DNA from: an uncultured Rubrobacteraceae bacterium
GTDB taxonomy: Bacteria > Actinomycetota > Rubrobacteria > Rubrobacterales > Rubrobacteraceae
Direction: 5' to 3'
DNA: 7,296 bases
Assembly: GCA_902805985.1 (NCBI GenBank)
Contig: CADCUW010000134.1
Coordinates: forward strand, 1 to 7,296
Shown here: one piece after another, positions 1-5,906 of the stretch
Layout: each line of letters opens with the position of its first letter
How positions within the stretch are numbered: the stretch's first letter is position 1
Translations under genes and position numbers: made by a program
Notes under the pieces: generated by a model
Told to the model about the DNA's origin: nothing
The model's database searches: none
Seen by the model: only the letters and a program-made list of their open reading frames with translations

Positions 1-64
1 TCCGTGCCCGCCTTACACGCTCAGGCCCTCCCTATTGACGGAGGCTCTAAGAAGAAGATCGAAA

Positions 65-76
65 AAACCGTGGTTT
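65..76 (-). terminator. Weak terminator-like hairpin after the CHAT gene
   Basis: About 80 bases beyond the CHAT stop, the minus strand reads AAAC-CACG-GTTT followed by more T, giving six T in a row (67-62). The stem is short and AT-rich, so its strength is doubtful. A second small hairpin, ATGCCG-N9-CGGCAT (97-117), lies closer to the stop codon but has no T run. Confidence 0.3.
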
Positions 77-96
77 CGGGGGTTACCTTCGCCCCT

Positions 97-117
97 ATGC
101 CGTAATCAGTGCGGCAT
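97..117 (-). other. Small hairpin downstream of the CHAT gene
   Basis: A perfect 6-base inverted repeat, ATGCCG and CGGCAT, surrounds a 9-base loop about 40 bases after the CHAT stop. There is no T tract after it on the minus strand. It may stabilise the transcript's 3' end or help termination with the T-run hairpin farther on. Confidence 0.3.
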
Positions 118-156
118 CTCCTCCAACGGCCTCACATTGCCCTTGATCGTTGCGTG

Positions 157-3054
157 CTACCGCTTCCCTACGACGATGAAAGGCGCCCAATAGTAAGGAT
201 GCGAATACTCGTCCATGATCGCGAGCTGGGCGGCGCGTAGGGCCTCCGCAGGACCCATATTGCCGCGCAATCGCTGGTAGTACTTTTCCATCAGTAAGGC
301 CGTCGCTTCGTCCTGCACGAGCCACAGGCTCACGACCAGCGTCGAGGCCCCCACACCGAGAAAGGCCCGCGTCAGGCCTATGGGCTCGTCGCCCGCGAGC
401 ACCTCGTTGCGTCCCGACTCGCACGCGCTCAGGGTAACGAGGGCGCCCGCGAGGTCCAGTCGCATCACCTCGGCGGCGTTAAGCCAGCCGTCGTGCAGCT
501 TGAGCGACGAGAACATCGGGTTGTCGGCCCTGAACAAGCCGTGGCAGGCCAGGTGCACGATAGAACAATCGGTGGATGCGCTCCGGAGCGCATCCGAGGT
601 GGCCTGCTCGTCGCTAAGCACTCGGGCGTCGGGGAGGTACCGGGCGACGGCTCGAGCTTCTTCCTCGACGGCGGGGATGAGGGGGTCGCTCACGCTCATC
701 ACCAGCGCCTTGCCCGACCTCCGCGGCGCCTGCTCTTGGCAGAGCGAGTACACCCGCGCGCTGGGGGCGTAGGAGATCTCGAACCGCTCCAGGAGGAATC
801 GCTCCCCGTCGAACAGGGCGTGGAACGGCACCTGATGAAGCAGCCCGTGAGGCACGATAATAAGCTTGCCCGGTGCGTCAGCTTCGTTAGGATCCCGGAT
901 ATCCATCTCTTCCAAGAGGGCCTCGATCGGCGCCAACAATACGCCGTGGAGGGAAGTCAGTATGCGTCGTGCCGGACGCTCGAGCAGCGGCATGTGTCGT
1001 CTGGCGAACTCGGGACCCGCACGAAACTGGTCCATCTGTATGCTCCACTGCTGCAAGTGCTGCGCCACCGCCGCAACCGGACCGAGGTTTCGGACGATCC
1101 GAATATTGTTCCTCGCGTTGACGAACGCCATGATCTCCTCGCCCACGACATGGTAGGCCAAGAGCATCACGTCGGGCTCTAATTCTTCCCGAACATCCGC
1201 TAACGCGATAGGGTTTGTAAACGGGTCAGACGAAGGGGCGCGCAAGCTCAGACGGCTGATCTCACTCTCAAGCTGGACGGCGCGCTCTTGCAGACTAGGG
1301 CCAGCCGCATGATGCTCGTCTTCGACCTCGGTGAAGCTGAACAAGCGGTTGTAGGTGGCGTTGAGGTCGGCCTGCAAATCCCGAAGCCGCTGTTCCAGTT
1401 CGGTGCCCATGGGCCTGGCGGGTTCTCTCTCCACGACGCCGGTGCGCAGGTCCACCAAGGCGGCCGCTTTGGCCTTCTCGGCGACGGTAAAGGCGCGCCA
1501 CAGGCCTTCTTCGTCTCCCTGGGCAAGGTACAGCAACAGCAGGTCTTCGTAGGGGGCGACCTTGTCCCGTAAGAAGGAGGCGCGCATCGCGTCCTGGGTG
1601 ACGGTGCCGCGCAACCGTTCGATCTCTGTCACCGCGGCTTCGAGCAACGTTCGCGCCTCCTCGTCACGACCCTGCAGGCGTTTCAGCCGCCCAAGCCGCT
1701 CGCTCAGCCGGTAGCGCAGTTGCGGCAGCGCCAGACGCTCGGCCAAGTGGCTAGCCGCGAGCAGGTGCCCCTCGACCTCGGTCGCGTCCGGGAGCAGCAA
1801 GTCGGCGAGGCGCAGGTGGGCGTACACGCGCTGCACCGGCCAGTCGCCCTCGGAGACGAGGCTCAGCGCCCGCCGCGCCGTATCCAACGCTCCCTCCCGG
1901 TCCCCGCGAGTGGCCATCAAGGACGCCCGTTCCAGCATCACGCCCGAGAGCAGCGGCGCGTTGTCGGCGGCCGCGAAGAGGTCCGCGGCCTCACCCAGCG
2001 CCTCCTCGGCCTTTTCAAACCGCGAGTGGGCAACTAGCGCTAACCCCATACCCCACAGAGTCCGTGCTCGATCGTGGGCCATGCCCATACCCCGCAGCAG
2101 TTCGTTGGTCTCTTGGTAAGAGGCCAGCGCCTCTGAGTACAGGTTGAGTTCCAGGTACGTATTTGCCATGTCCAGTAAGAGCAAGCTTTTCTCTACCAGG
2201 GCGTCCAAGGAATCGTGCAGTCGGCGAGCCTGCTCGAACGCTTCCAGGGCGAGCGCGTAGTTGGCCAGTCGCCGATTCGCCTCCCCAATATTGCTGAGGG
2301 CAACTGCATGAGGTAGGCTGAGGCCAGCCTCGGCGAAGACGGCCGCCGCGGCCTCGTGGGCCATCAATGCTTCGTTGCCCCGACCTAGGTGCAGGAAGAT
2401 ATGGCCCCTATTATCCAGAATCTCGCCGAGTCGTTCGGTCATGCCCAGGAATCGGTAGCGCTCTTCGGCAACCGCGTAGGCGCCGAGCGCTTCCTCGTAG
2501 CGGCCCGTGCGCTCGTAACAGATGCCGCGGTTTTGGTGCACGAGCGCGGTCAGGAATCGTGACTGTTGCTCCGTAGGATGCACCTGGAGTTCCCCTGCGC
2601 CGCTCAGGTGGTTCAGGATGAGTTGACCGGCGTTGAGCGCCTCCTGATACCTTCCCCACTCGAGGAATATGGACATCCGACCGACGTAGGTGCGCAAAGC
2701 CTCCAGGTTCTTTCCGAGAGAGAGGTACCCGTCGTAGGCGGCTTCGGCCATGCGAAGAGCCGCGTCGAATTCGCCATTTTCATTGTACGTCCTGAGCCTT
2801 ACGTAACTTGCGCGCGGCACGGCGGCGGGCGCGGCGGCGCGATCGGCAGCGTCCGCGCACAGGGCGGCCAAGCGGTGCGCTTCGCCCGGATCGGCGCGCA
2901 CCAACCGCTCTGCAATATCGAGCAACCGGTCCAAGCCGTCAGCGCTGAGCAAGCCCGCGGTATCTAAGAACGCCAATCGCTCCTCGAGCGTTGGCAAAGC
3001 CCAAAGTTCGCTCAGCAGCTCGGTCTCGATTTCATGGCCGGAAACTGGGATCAC
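157..3054 (-). CDS. TPR-CHAT protein, putative caspase-like protease
   Basis: Large cytosolic protein (965 aa) with no visible signal peptide or membrane segment. Residues about 90-480 form helical TPR-type repeats (for example GRYEEALGAYAVAEERYR and NYALALEAFEQARRL), normally a protein-binding or sensing surface. A charged helical linker follows (about 480-600), then a CHAT domain from about 620 to the end. The caspase-type dyad is intact: His838 in HLACHG and Cys878 in SACESG, followed by GDEPIGLTRAFLGVGA and a C-terminal YWAPFIVVG. CHAT proteins of this layout (HetF, Csx29) are cysteine peptidases, so proteolysis is expected from the family. I chose GTG at 3054 because it overlaps the upstream TGA as GTGA and has GAGGTG 11 bases before it. 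An ATG at 3108 would add 18 residues and overlap the upstream gene by 58 bases. The substrate is not shown by sequence; the upstream gene product is the obvious candidate. The domain call is very secure. Confidence 0.95.
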   Translation of the reverse strand: MIPVSGHEIETELLSELWALPTLEERLAFLDTAGLLSADGLDRLLDIAERLVRADPGEAHRLAALCADAADRAAAPAAVPRASYVRLRTYNENGEFDAALRMAEAAYDGYLSLGKNLEALRTYVGRMSIFLEWGRYQEALNAGQLILNHLSGAGELQVHPTEQQSRFLTALVHQNRGICYERTGRYEEALGAYAVAEERYRFLGMTERLGEILDNRGHIFLHLGRGNEALMAHEAAAAVFAEAGLSLPHAVALSNIGEANRRLANYALALEAFEQARRLHDSLDALVEKSLLLLDMANTYLELNLYSEALASYQETNELLRGMGMAHDRARTLWGMGLALVAHSRFEKAEEALGEAADLFAAADNAPLLSGVMLERASLMATRGDREGALDTARRALSLVSEGDWPVQRVYAHLRLADLLLPDATEVEGHLLAASHLAERLALPQLRYRLSERLGRLKRLQGRDEEARTLLEAAVTEIERLRGTVTQDAMRASFLRDKVAPYEDLLLLYLAQGDEEGLWRAFTVAEKAKAAALVDLRTGVVEREPARPMGTELEQRLRDLQADLNATYNRLFSFTEVEDEHHAAGPSLQERAVQLESEISRLSLRAPSSDPFTNPIALADVREELEPDVMLLAYHVVGEEIMAFVNARNNIRIVRNLGPVAAVAQHLQQWSIQMDQFRAGPEFARRHMPLLERPARRILTSLHGVLLAPIEALLEEMDIRDPNEADAPGKLIIVPHGLLHQVPFHALFDGERFLLERFEISYAPSARVYSLCQEQAPRRSGKALVMSVSDPLIPAVEEEARAVARYLPDARVLSDEQATSDALRSASTDCSIVHLACHGLFRADNPMFSSLKLHDGWLNAAEVMRLDLAGALVTLSACESGRNEVLAGDEPIGLTRAFLGVGASTLVVSLWLVQDEATALLMEKYYQRLRGNMGPAEALRAAQLAIMDEYSHPYYWAPFIVVGKR

Positions 3055-3680
3055 GTCCTGCGACGCACCTCGACTCCTGTAAGCCGGATCTCCGCCTGTT
3101 CGCTGCACGCAAGGACCTCGTACGTGCCTGGCGGCAAGGCCCCGAACGAGAACTCGCCCAGCTCGTTCGCAGCGGTCGTAGCAGCCTCCGATGCGCCGTT
3201 CAGCAGTTGCGCACCGAAGGCGCCAGGGTCCGTGCCGTCTACGGGGAAGATCTGACCATAGAGGTCCGCGAGCCCATCGTGGGGTCTCGTCCTAAGGTTG
3301 ATGGTGACGTCGGCGACCTCGGAGGAATAGACCAATTGCCGCTGCGACTCCGACGCGCCGGTCGCCCGCAAGCCGAGCGCCGGCTGCAGGTCACTGTCGA
3401 ATGAGAGCGCCGCGACCACGCGCTTCAGCCACCCAGACCGTCGTTTGTCCGCCGCGTACTCCTCAAACCGGTCGACTAGGATGTCCCGTACCTTGGGAGG
3501 AGGCGAGGCTATCACGGTGGCCTCGCTGATCAGGGCGAACGCCCGCAACCAGGTCACGTTGTCCTGCATCGTAGCGTCGGACGCCACCTGCTCCTCGAGG
3601 ATCCGGGCCTCTCGCTCGGAAACACGGCCCTCGACCCAGTCCACCAATCGAGCGAACTCCTTATCCTCAGACTTCGACAC
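3051..3680 (-). CDS. Soluble anti-sigma-like protein with C-terminal carboxypeptidase-regulatory-like beta-sandwich
   Basis: Protein of 209 aa encoded between an ECF sigma factor and a TPR-CHAT protease. Residues about 8-55 are helical and acidic (RLVDWVEGRVSEREARILEE, then VTWLRAFALI), resembling the N-terminal segment of anti-sigma factors but lacking the HxxxCxxC zinc motif. Residues 60-96 form a basic helical linker (PPPKVRDILVDRFEEYAADK). Residues about 135-206 look like a carboxypeptidase-regulatory-like domain: GQIFPVDG, then NELGEFSFGALPPGTYEVL and LTGVEV. No membrane helix is visible, so it should be cytosolic, unlike most anti-sigma factors with a periplasmic domain. I chose GTG at 3680 because a perfect GGAGGT lies 7 bases upstream. 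An ATG at 3725 and a TTG at 3752 have poorer sites. Its stop overlaps the CHAT start by four bases. The anti-sigma role is inferred from position and N-terminal pattern; a scaffold or protease substrate is the alternative. Confidence 0.8.
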   Translation of the reverse strand: MSKSEDKEFARLVDWVEGRVSEREARILEEQVASDATMQDNVTWLRAFALISEATVIASPPPKVRDILVDRFEEYAADKRRSGWLKRVVAALSFDSDLQPALGLRATGASESQRQLVYSSEVADVTINLRTRPHDGLADLYGQIFPVDGTDPGAFGAQLLNGASEAATTAANELGEFSFGALPPGTYEVLACSEQAEIRLTGVEVRRRT

Positions 3681-3687
3681 CGGGTCG

Positions 3688-3693
3688 ACCTCC
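3688..3693 (-). promoter_or_regulatory. Ribosome binding site that sets the anti-sigma-like start
   Basis: On the minus strand this reads GGAGGT, a full Shine-Dalgarno match, 7 bases before the GTG at 3680. It is the main reason for preferring that start over the upstream ATG at 3725 or TTG at 3752. Confidence 0.75.
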
Positions 3694-3702
3694 AGCGCGT
3701 TC

Positions 3703-3722
3703 GTGTGACGTGACACACTATA
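3703..3722 (-). promoter_or_regulatory. Possible -10 box overlapping a GTGTG-N6-CACAC inverted repeat
   Basis: The 108-base gap between the sigma gene and the anti-sigma-like gene contains TATAGT (3722-3717), one mismatch from the TATAAT consensus. It has only a poor -35 partner, TTTTTC, 17 bases upstream. A perfect 5+5 inverted repeat GTGTG-N6-CACAC (3718-3703) overlaps it and would lie at the transcription start, where a repressor could bind. The gap could therefore hold an internal promoter, letting the second and third genes be expressed apart from the sigma factor. Both elements are short, so chance is possible. Confidence 0.3.
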
Positions 3723-3788
3723 CATGCTCTCGAGAAGACGAAAAATACACAATCTTTGGTGTGTTCGCGAATAACCGAACGGTAGCCC

Positions 3789-4364
3789 TCATCTAAGGAT
3801 CTGTTTCAGACGCCTCAGGCAGCGAGCACGGGTGGGCCCAATGCTCCCTAAGGGCATACCCATTTTCTCAACGACCTGGGCATAGGAGAGCTGCTCGGGC
3901 TCGAGATAGAGCGCGAGCAGTAACTCTCGACAACGCCGATCCATCTTCGAGAGGCCTGCGTCCAGCCATTCGGTTAGTTCCCAGTGCTCTATGGAATCTG
4001 CGTCTTGCTTACCCATAAGCACGGCGCTCTGGGCGAGTCGCGTATCTTCAAGGTGCTCGCTCGCGGTCTCGCGCCGGTTGCGTTCCATAAAGCGCCATGT
4101 GTGGCGGCGCGTGACGGTTGCGAGCCACGGGCCAAGGCGGCTATCATCAGGCAAAGTATCGAGACTCTGAAGTAGGATGGTGAAGGTGATCTGCGCGACG
4201 TCAGCGGCGTCATGCTGGGACAACCCGTACCTCAGGGGTATGGAATACACCAAACGCTCGTAATTGTCGAGCACCCGCCGCCACGCGCCGGCGCTACCTT
4301 GCCGGCAGCGCCGGATCAGGTCTCGGTCAGATTCGGCACCGATACGCGTGCTTTTCACAGACAT
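3789..4364 (-). CDS. ECF-type RNA polymerase sigma factor
   Basis: Protein of 191 aa, the usual size for an extracytoplasmic-function sigma factor. Residues about 13-98 form the sigma-2 domain that binds the -10 element and core polymerase: RDLIRRCRQGSAGAWRRVLD, DAADVAQITFTILLQSLDTL and LGPWLATVTRRHTWRFMERN. Residues about 135-190 form the sigma-4 helix-turn-helix domain that reads the -35 element: MDRRCRELLLALYLEPEQLS and SIGPTRARCLRRLKQIL. The region 2.2 motif is DVAQITF where many relatives have DVVQEVF. The start is ATG at 4364 with only a weak GAAG upstream; GTG two codons later is a minor alternative. It is the first gene of the minus-strand unit and lies 108 bases before the anti-sigma-like gene, whose product is its likely regulator. 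I see no convincing ECF-type promoter pair upstream that would prove autoregulation. Confidence 0.93.
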   Translation of the reverse strand: MSVKSTRIGAESDRDLIRRCRQGSAGAWRRVLDNYERLVYSIPLRYGLSQHDAADVAQITFTILLQSLDTLPDDSRLGPWLATVTRRHTWRFMERNRRETASEHLEDTRLAQSAVLMGKQDADSIEHWELTEWLDAGLSKMDRRCRELLLALYLEPEQLSYAQVVEKMGMPLGSIGPTRARCLRRLKQILR

Positions 4365-4812
4365 TTACTTCGCGAGGCCCACCGTACAGACGCGGTGATT
4401 GTCAGCATACCTCAACGGAGAAGGCATGGTGCACCTACTTGGTTTCGTCTGCCGTGACTATGAGTATCTATTGTCAACCTTCTTCTGTCGAATCTCTCTC
4501 GTCCATACGTCTCGGCGGCGGAGCAAGGACTTCCGACCAGGATCAGCTAACTTCCTGGGATCCTCCTCAGCGGCACCCATCATACTGAAGGCGACCGATC
4601 ATTAGTCGGAGCGCCTCAAGCTGAGAATTTCGGCGTCCGACCAACTCGACCGGTCACTCGTTCAGCGTGACAGCGGGTGACAACTCTTTAGAGGGTCTCG
4701 GATCCGAGTATACCGTGCATAAGTGACACTGGAAGAGACCCAGACCTTGAGCATAGCACACGGTGCAAAGTGAGCCGGTTGTACGAAGCAGGGCGTCTTC
4801 GATCTAGCGAGC
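4365..4812. other. Noncoding stretch upstream of the sigma gene
   Basis: I find no convincing gene in these 448 bases. Short open frames exist on both strands but lack coding-type codon use or recognisable motifs. A perfect TTGACA (4477-4472, minus strand) points toward the sigma gene, but no -10-like hexamer lies 16-18 bases after it. The sigma promoter presumably lies in the part nearest 4365, but I cannot place it. Confidence 0.5.
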
Positions 4813-4935
4813 GTGCCGAAGGTCTTTGGGAATCTGCCGACGTATAATGCCAACCAGGTCACTAACTCGATCGTCTCCTTGCAGGCCACCGCCGTCGGCA
4901 TGTCCGCTCGGTCCTTCGACTGCGCACTGGGCGTC
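4813..4935 (+). pseudogene. Possible nitroreductase-family relic
   Basis: A short plus-strand stretch keeps mostly G or C at third codon positions and encodes YNANQVTNSIVSLQATAVGM followed by SARSFD. This resembles the helix of FMN-dependent nitroreductases usually seen as a pattern like 'QAvaNLxLQATALGLxxxxMxGFD'. Codon bias fades after about 4940, and no upstream FMN-binding part is visible in any frame. I see it as a decayed fragment. The match rests on one motif recalled from the family, so it could be coincidence. It is in frame with the PhaC-like relic farther right. Confidence 0.3.
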
Positions 4936-5001
4936 CACGGTCCGTCGCTGAGTGCATTTCGAGTTCTCACCAACCGAAGCGTTCCGGCGCGTTTGCGACT
5001 A

Positions 5002-5154
5002 ATGATAAGCGATTGGGTGGTCGACTCCGCGCCGTTCCCGGGCCTGTTCGTCCGAAGGCGGGTGAGAGACTTCTACCAGCGCGACGGGCTCCTCAAGAGG
5101 AGGCTCGACCTGCGAGGGCCGACGGTAGATCTCTTGAGGACCAAGTTAGTGTTC
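5002..5154 (+). pseudogene. Relic of a PhaC-like polyhydroxyalkanoate synthase
   Basis: This plus-strand stretch encodes DWVVDSAPFPG, then VRDFYQRDGLLK, then LRGPTVDLLR. It matches the cap-region pattern of PhaC-family alpha/beta hydrolases, which typically read 'W.nD.vPFPG..frq.vrdfYq.N.LvkGel.lgGrrVDL'. In an intact synthase this segment lies between the catalytic Cys and the catalytic Asp/His, and none of those residues is encoded nearby. Where the family continues into a 'CPvL.v...D.I' strand, this copy reads RTKLVFVDTRMN and the similarity ends. Third codon positions are mostly G or C up to about 5210, which supports former coding. About 50 residues survive from a family of roughly 350 or more, so the piece is non-functional as a synthase. 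I am fairly confident of the family resemblance. Confidence 0.5.
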
Positions 5155-5225
5155 GTAGACACTCGGATGAATCCCTATGGTCTCACCGTCGCGGTGGATG
5201 ACGGCACGAACTCGGGAGGGCGTAC

Positions 5226-5303
5226 ATGCGAGCGGGCCACTTGTTCTGTGTCCCGCTCGTCTCCGCACTCGCCGCTGCGCAGGCCCGCGGCCTCGTATGC
5301 TGA
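5226..5303 (+). CDS. 25-aa ORF with signal-peptide character and strong ribosome binding site
   Basis: ATG at 5226 follows GGGAGGG with 5 bases of spacing. The 25 codons encode MRAGHLFCVPLVSALAAAQA and five more residues before TGA. The layout is that of a secretion signal: Arg near the start, a hydrophobic core, then an AxA-type site (AQA). Most third codon positions are G or C. It may be the surviving 5' end of a lost secreted protein, or a small membrane peptide. It could also be chance, since the surroundings are decayed. Confidence 0.3.
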   Translation: MRAGHLFCVPLVSALAAAQARGLVC

Positions 5304-5348
5304 GCCTAGAAACGTAGAACTCTCTTGCCTCGCTAATCTTTGTGCCTG

Positions 5349-5462
5349 TGCAGCAACCGTGCAGCAACCTGGGTAGATCTCCTGAAACGTCGAGAACAGC
5401 GATAGCTCACAAATCCGGATATTCGCAAGAATTTTGCAATCTCTAGAGACCTGCAGCAACCT
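5349..5462 (+). repeat. Three direct copies of TGCAGCAACC next to the tRNA fragment
   Basis: Exact copies begin at 5349, 5360 and 5452; the second and third also share the following T. The first two are 11 bases apart, about one helical turn. The third ends within a few bases of the tRNA-Val fragment. I saw no other copy in the window. Their size, spacing and position fit arm-type binding sites of a tyrosine recombinase beside an attachment core, but no integrase gene is present to confirm it. Confidence 0.5.
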
Positions 5463-5464
5463 AT

Positions 5465-5517
5465 CGCACTGCCTTCACATGGCAGAGGTCGCTGTTTCGA
5501 AACCAGCATCGCCCACC
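5465..5517 (+). pseudogene. 3' fragment of tRNA-Val(CAC), candidate attachment site
   Basis: The fragment starts near the end of the D stem and runs to the CC of the 3' end. It contains the anticodon stem CTGCC/GGCAG (5469-5473, 5481-5485) around loop TTCACAT with anticodon CAC at 5476-5478. Next come variable bases AGGTC, the T arm GCTGT-TTCGAAA-CCAGC (5491-5507), acceptor strand ATCGCCC, discriminator A and CC. The matching acceptor strand GGGCGAT and the D arm are absent upstream, so no functional tRNA can form. The T stem also has one mismatch (T5495 against C5503) where G would pair. Such 3' pieces are what integrative elements using tRNA genes leave at their far end. By that geometry the element would lie to the left, with the intact tRNA-Val beyond the window. 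Confidence 0.75.
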
Positions 5518-5571
5518 TCCTAAGGCCCATACCTAAGCGGAAAGCACGAGGAGATCGTCGAGGCTCAGGGG

Positions 5572-5607
5572 AAGGGGGCACCGGCGCATCCTTCCGAACA
5601 CCCCCTT
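5572..5607. repeat. Inverted repeat AAGGGGG / CCCCCTT
   Basis: A perfect 7-base inverted repeat (5572-5578 and 5601-5607) encloses 22 bases, in the gene-free stretch between the tRNA fragment and the small-gene unit. Neither strand has a T run after it. Its role is unknown. Confidence 0.3.
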
Positions 5608-5717
5608 AGCGCCTATTCACTCAACCTCGTAGAAGGCGCATTCCGCGACCTTTGCCCGAGGGGTTCTTAGACGTTCGCGCGTACGGGGCCACATGAAGTA
5701 CTTCCGGCACATGTTGT

Positions 5718-5748
5718 GGTCCCTCTACAGACCAGGGTCTTAGGGACC
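5718..5748 (-). terminator. Two-part hairpin after the small-gene unit
   Basis: On the minus strand, GGTCCCT pairs perfectly with AGGGACC (5748-5742 with 5724-5718). Inside it, AGACC pairs with GGTCT (5740-5736 with 5733-5729). The hairpin begins 21 bases after the stop of the 41-aa gene and is the strongest stem I see in the window outside the 22-bp palindrome. No U tract follows, so this would be a non-canonical terminator or 3' end stabiliser. Confidence 0.45.
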
Positions 5749-5769
5749 GCCACCGAGGGTCATGGGGCG

Positions 5770-5895
5770 TCACGCCAGGCCGTCGCCGTAGAGTTCGTCC
5801 AAGAGTTCGCTTATCGCGCTCTGCGCCTCCAGCCCGCTGAGGAGTCCCATCGGGGCCGAAGGGTGCGTGACCATCTTCGCTTCTTTCCTTCGCAC
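5770..5895 (-). CDS. Small hypothetical protein, 41 aa
   Basis: GTG at 5895 is preceded by GGAGG with 6 bases of spacing. The protein starts with a basic patch (MRRKEAK) and ends in a helical acidic tail (AISELLDELYGDGLA). It has no membrane segment or signal peptide. The ribosome binding site begins right after the TAA of the upstream gene (5907-5909), so the two form a tight unit, and a strong hairpin follows. ATG at 5874 (34 aa) is an alternative start, with a weaker GGAAAGAAG before it. I do not recognise a family. Reality is supported by the ribosome binding site, the spacing and the hairpin; the short length is the main reason for doubt. Confidence 0.5.
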   Translation of the reverse strand: MRRKEAKMVTHPSAPMGLLSGLEAQSAISELLDELYGDGLA

Positions 5896-5906
5896 GGCGT
5901 GCCTCC

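Larger units (their letters stand above)
5137..5464. other. Degraded intergenic stretch between the PhaC-like relic and the tRNA fragment
   Basis: Apart from the tail of the relic, the 25-codon ORF and the TGCAGCAACC repeats, I see no gene here. The last 90 bases are more AT-rich than the rest of the window (around TTCGCAAGAATTTTGCAATC), as is common near recombination sites. GCGATAGCTCA at about 5398-5408 faintly resembles a tRNA 5' end but lies too far from the fragment to complete it. Confidence 0.5.

Noticed and set aside
157..4364. Type III-E CRISPR locus, because of the TPR-CHAT plus sigma factor pair
   Set aside because: No CRISPR repeats, Cas7-11-like effector or adaptation genes are visible; only the protease/regulator/sigma logic is similar.
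3726..4440. Shared CTTCTC-type motif upstream of both the sigma and anti-sigma-like genes, as a common ECF promoter
   Set aside because: The supposed -35 partners (GAAACC and GAACAC) sit at 17 and 23 bases from it, so the spacing is inconsistent.
4472..4477. Perfect TTGACA on the minus strand upstream of the sigma gene, as a -35 box
   Set aside because: No -10-like hexamer occurs 16-18 bases downstream (the position reads around CGGCAG), and it lies over 100 bases from the start.
4662..4973. Minus-strand open frame of about 100 codons
   Set aside because: No good ribosome binding site, no recognisable motif, and it lies opposite the plus-strand relic that shows coding-type third positions.
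5398..5408. GCGATAGCTCA as the missing 5' half of the tRNA-Val
   Set aside because: It is about 60 bases from the fragment where about 20 would be needed, and no D arm forms.
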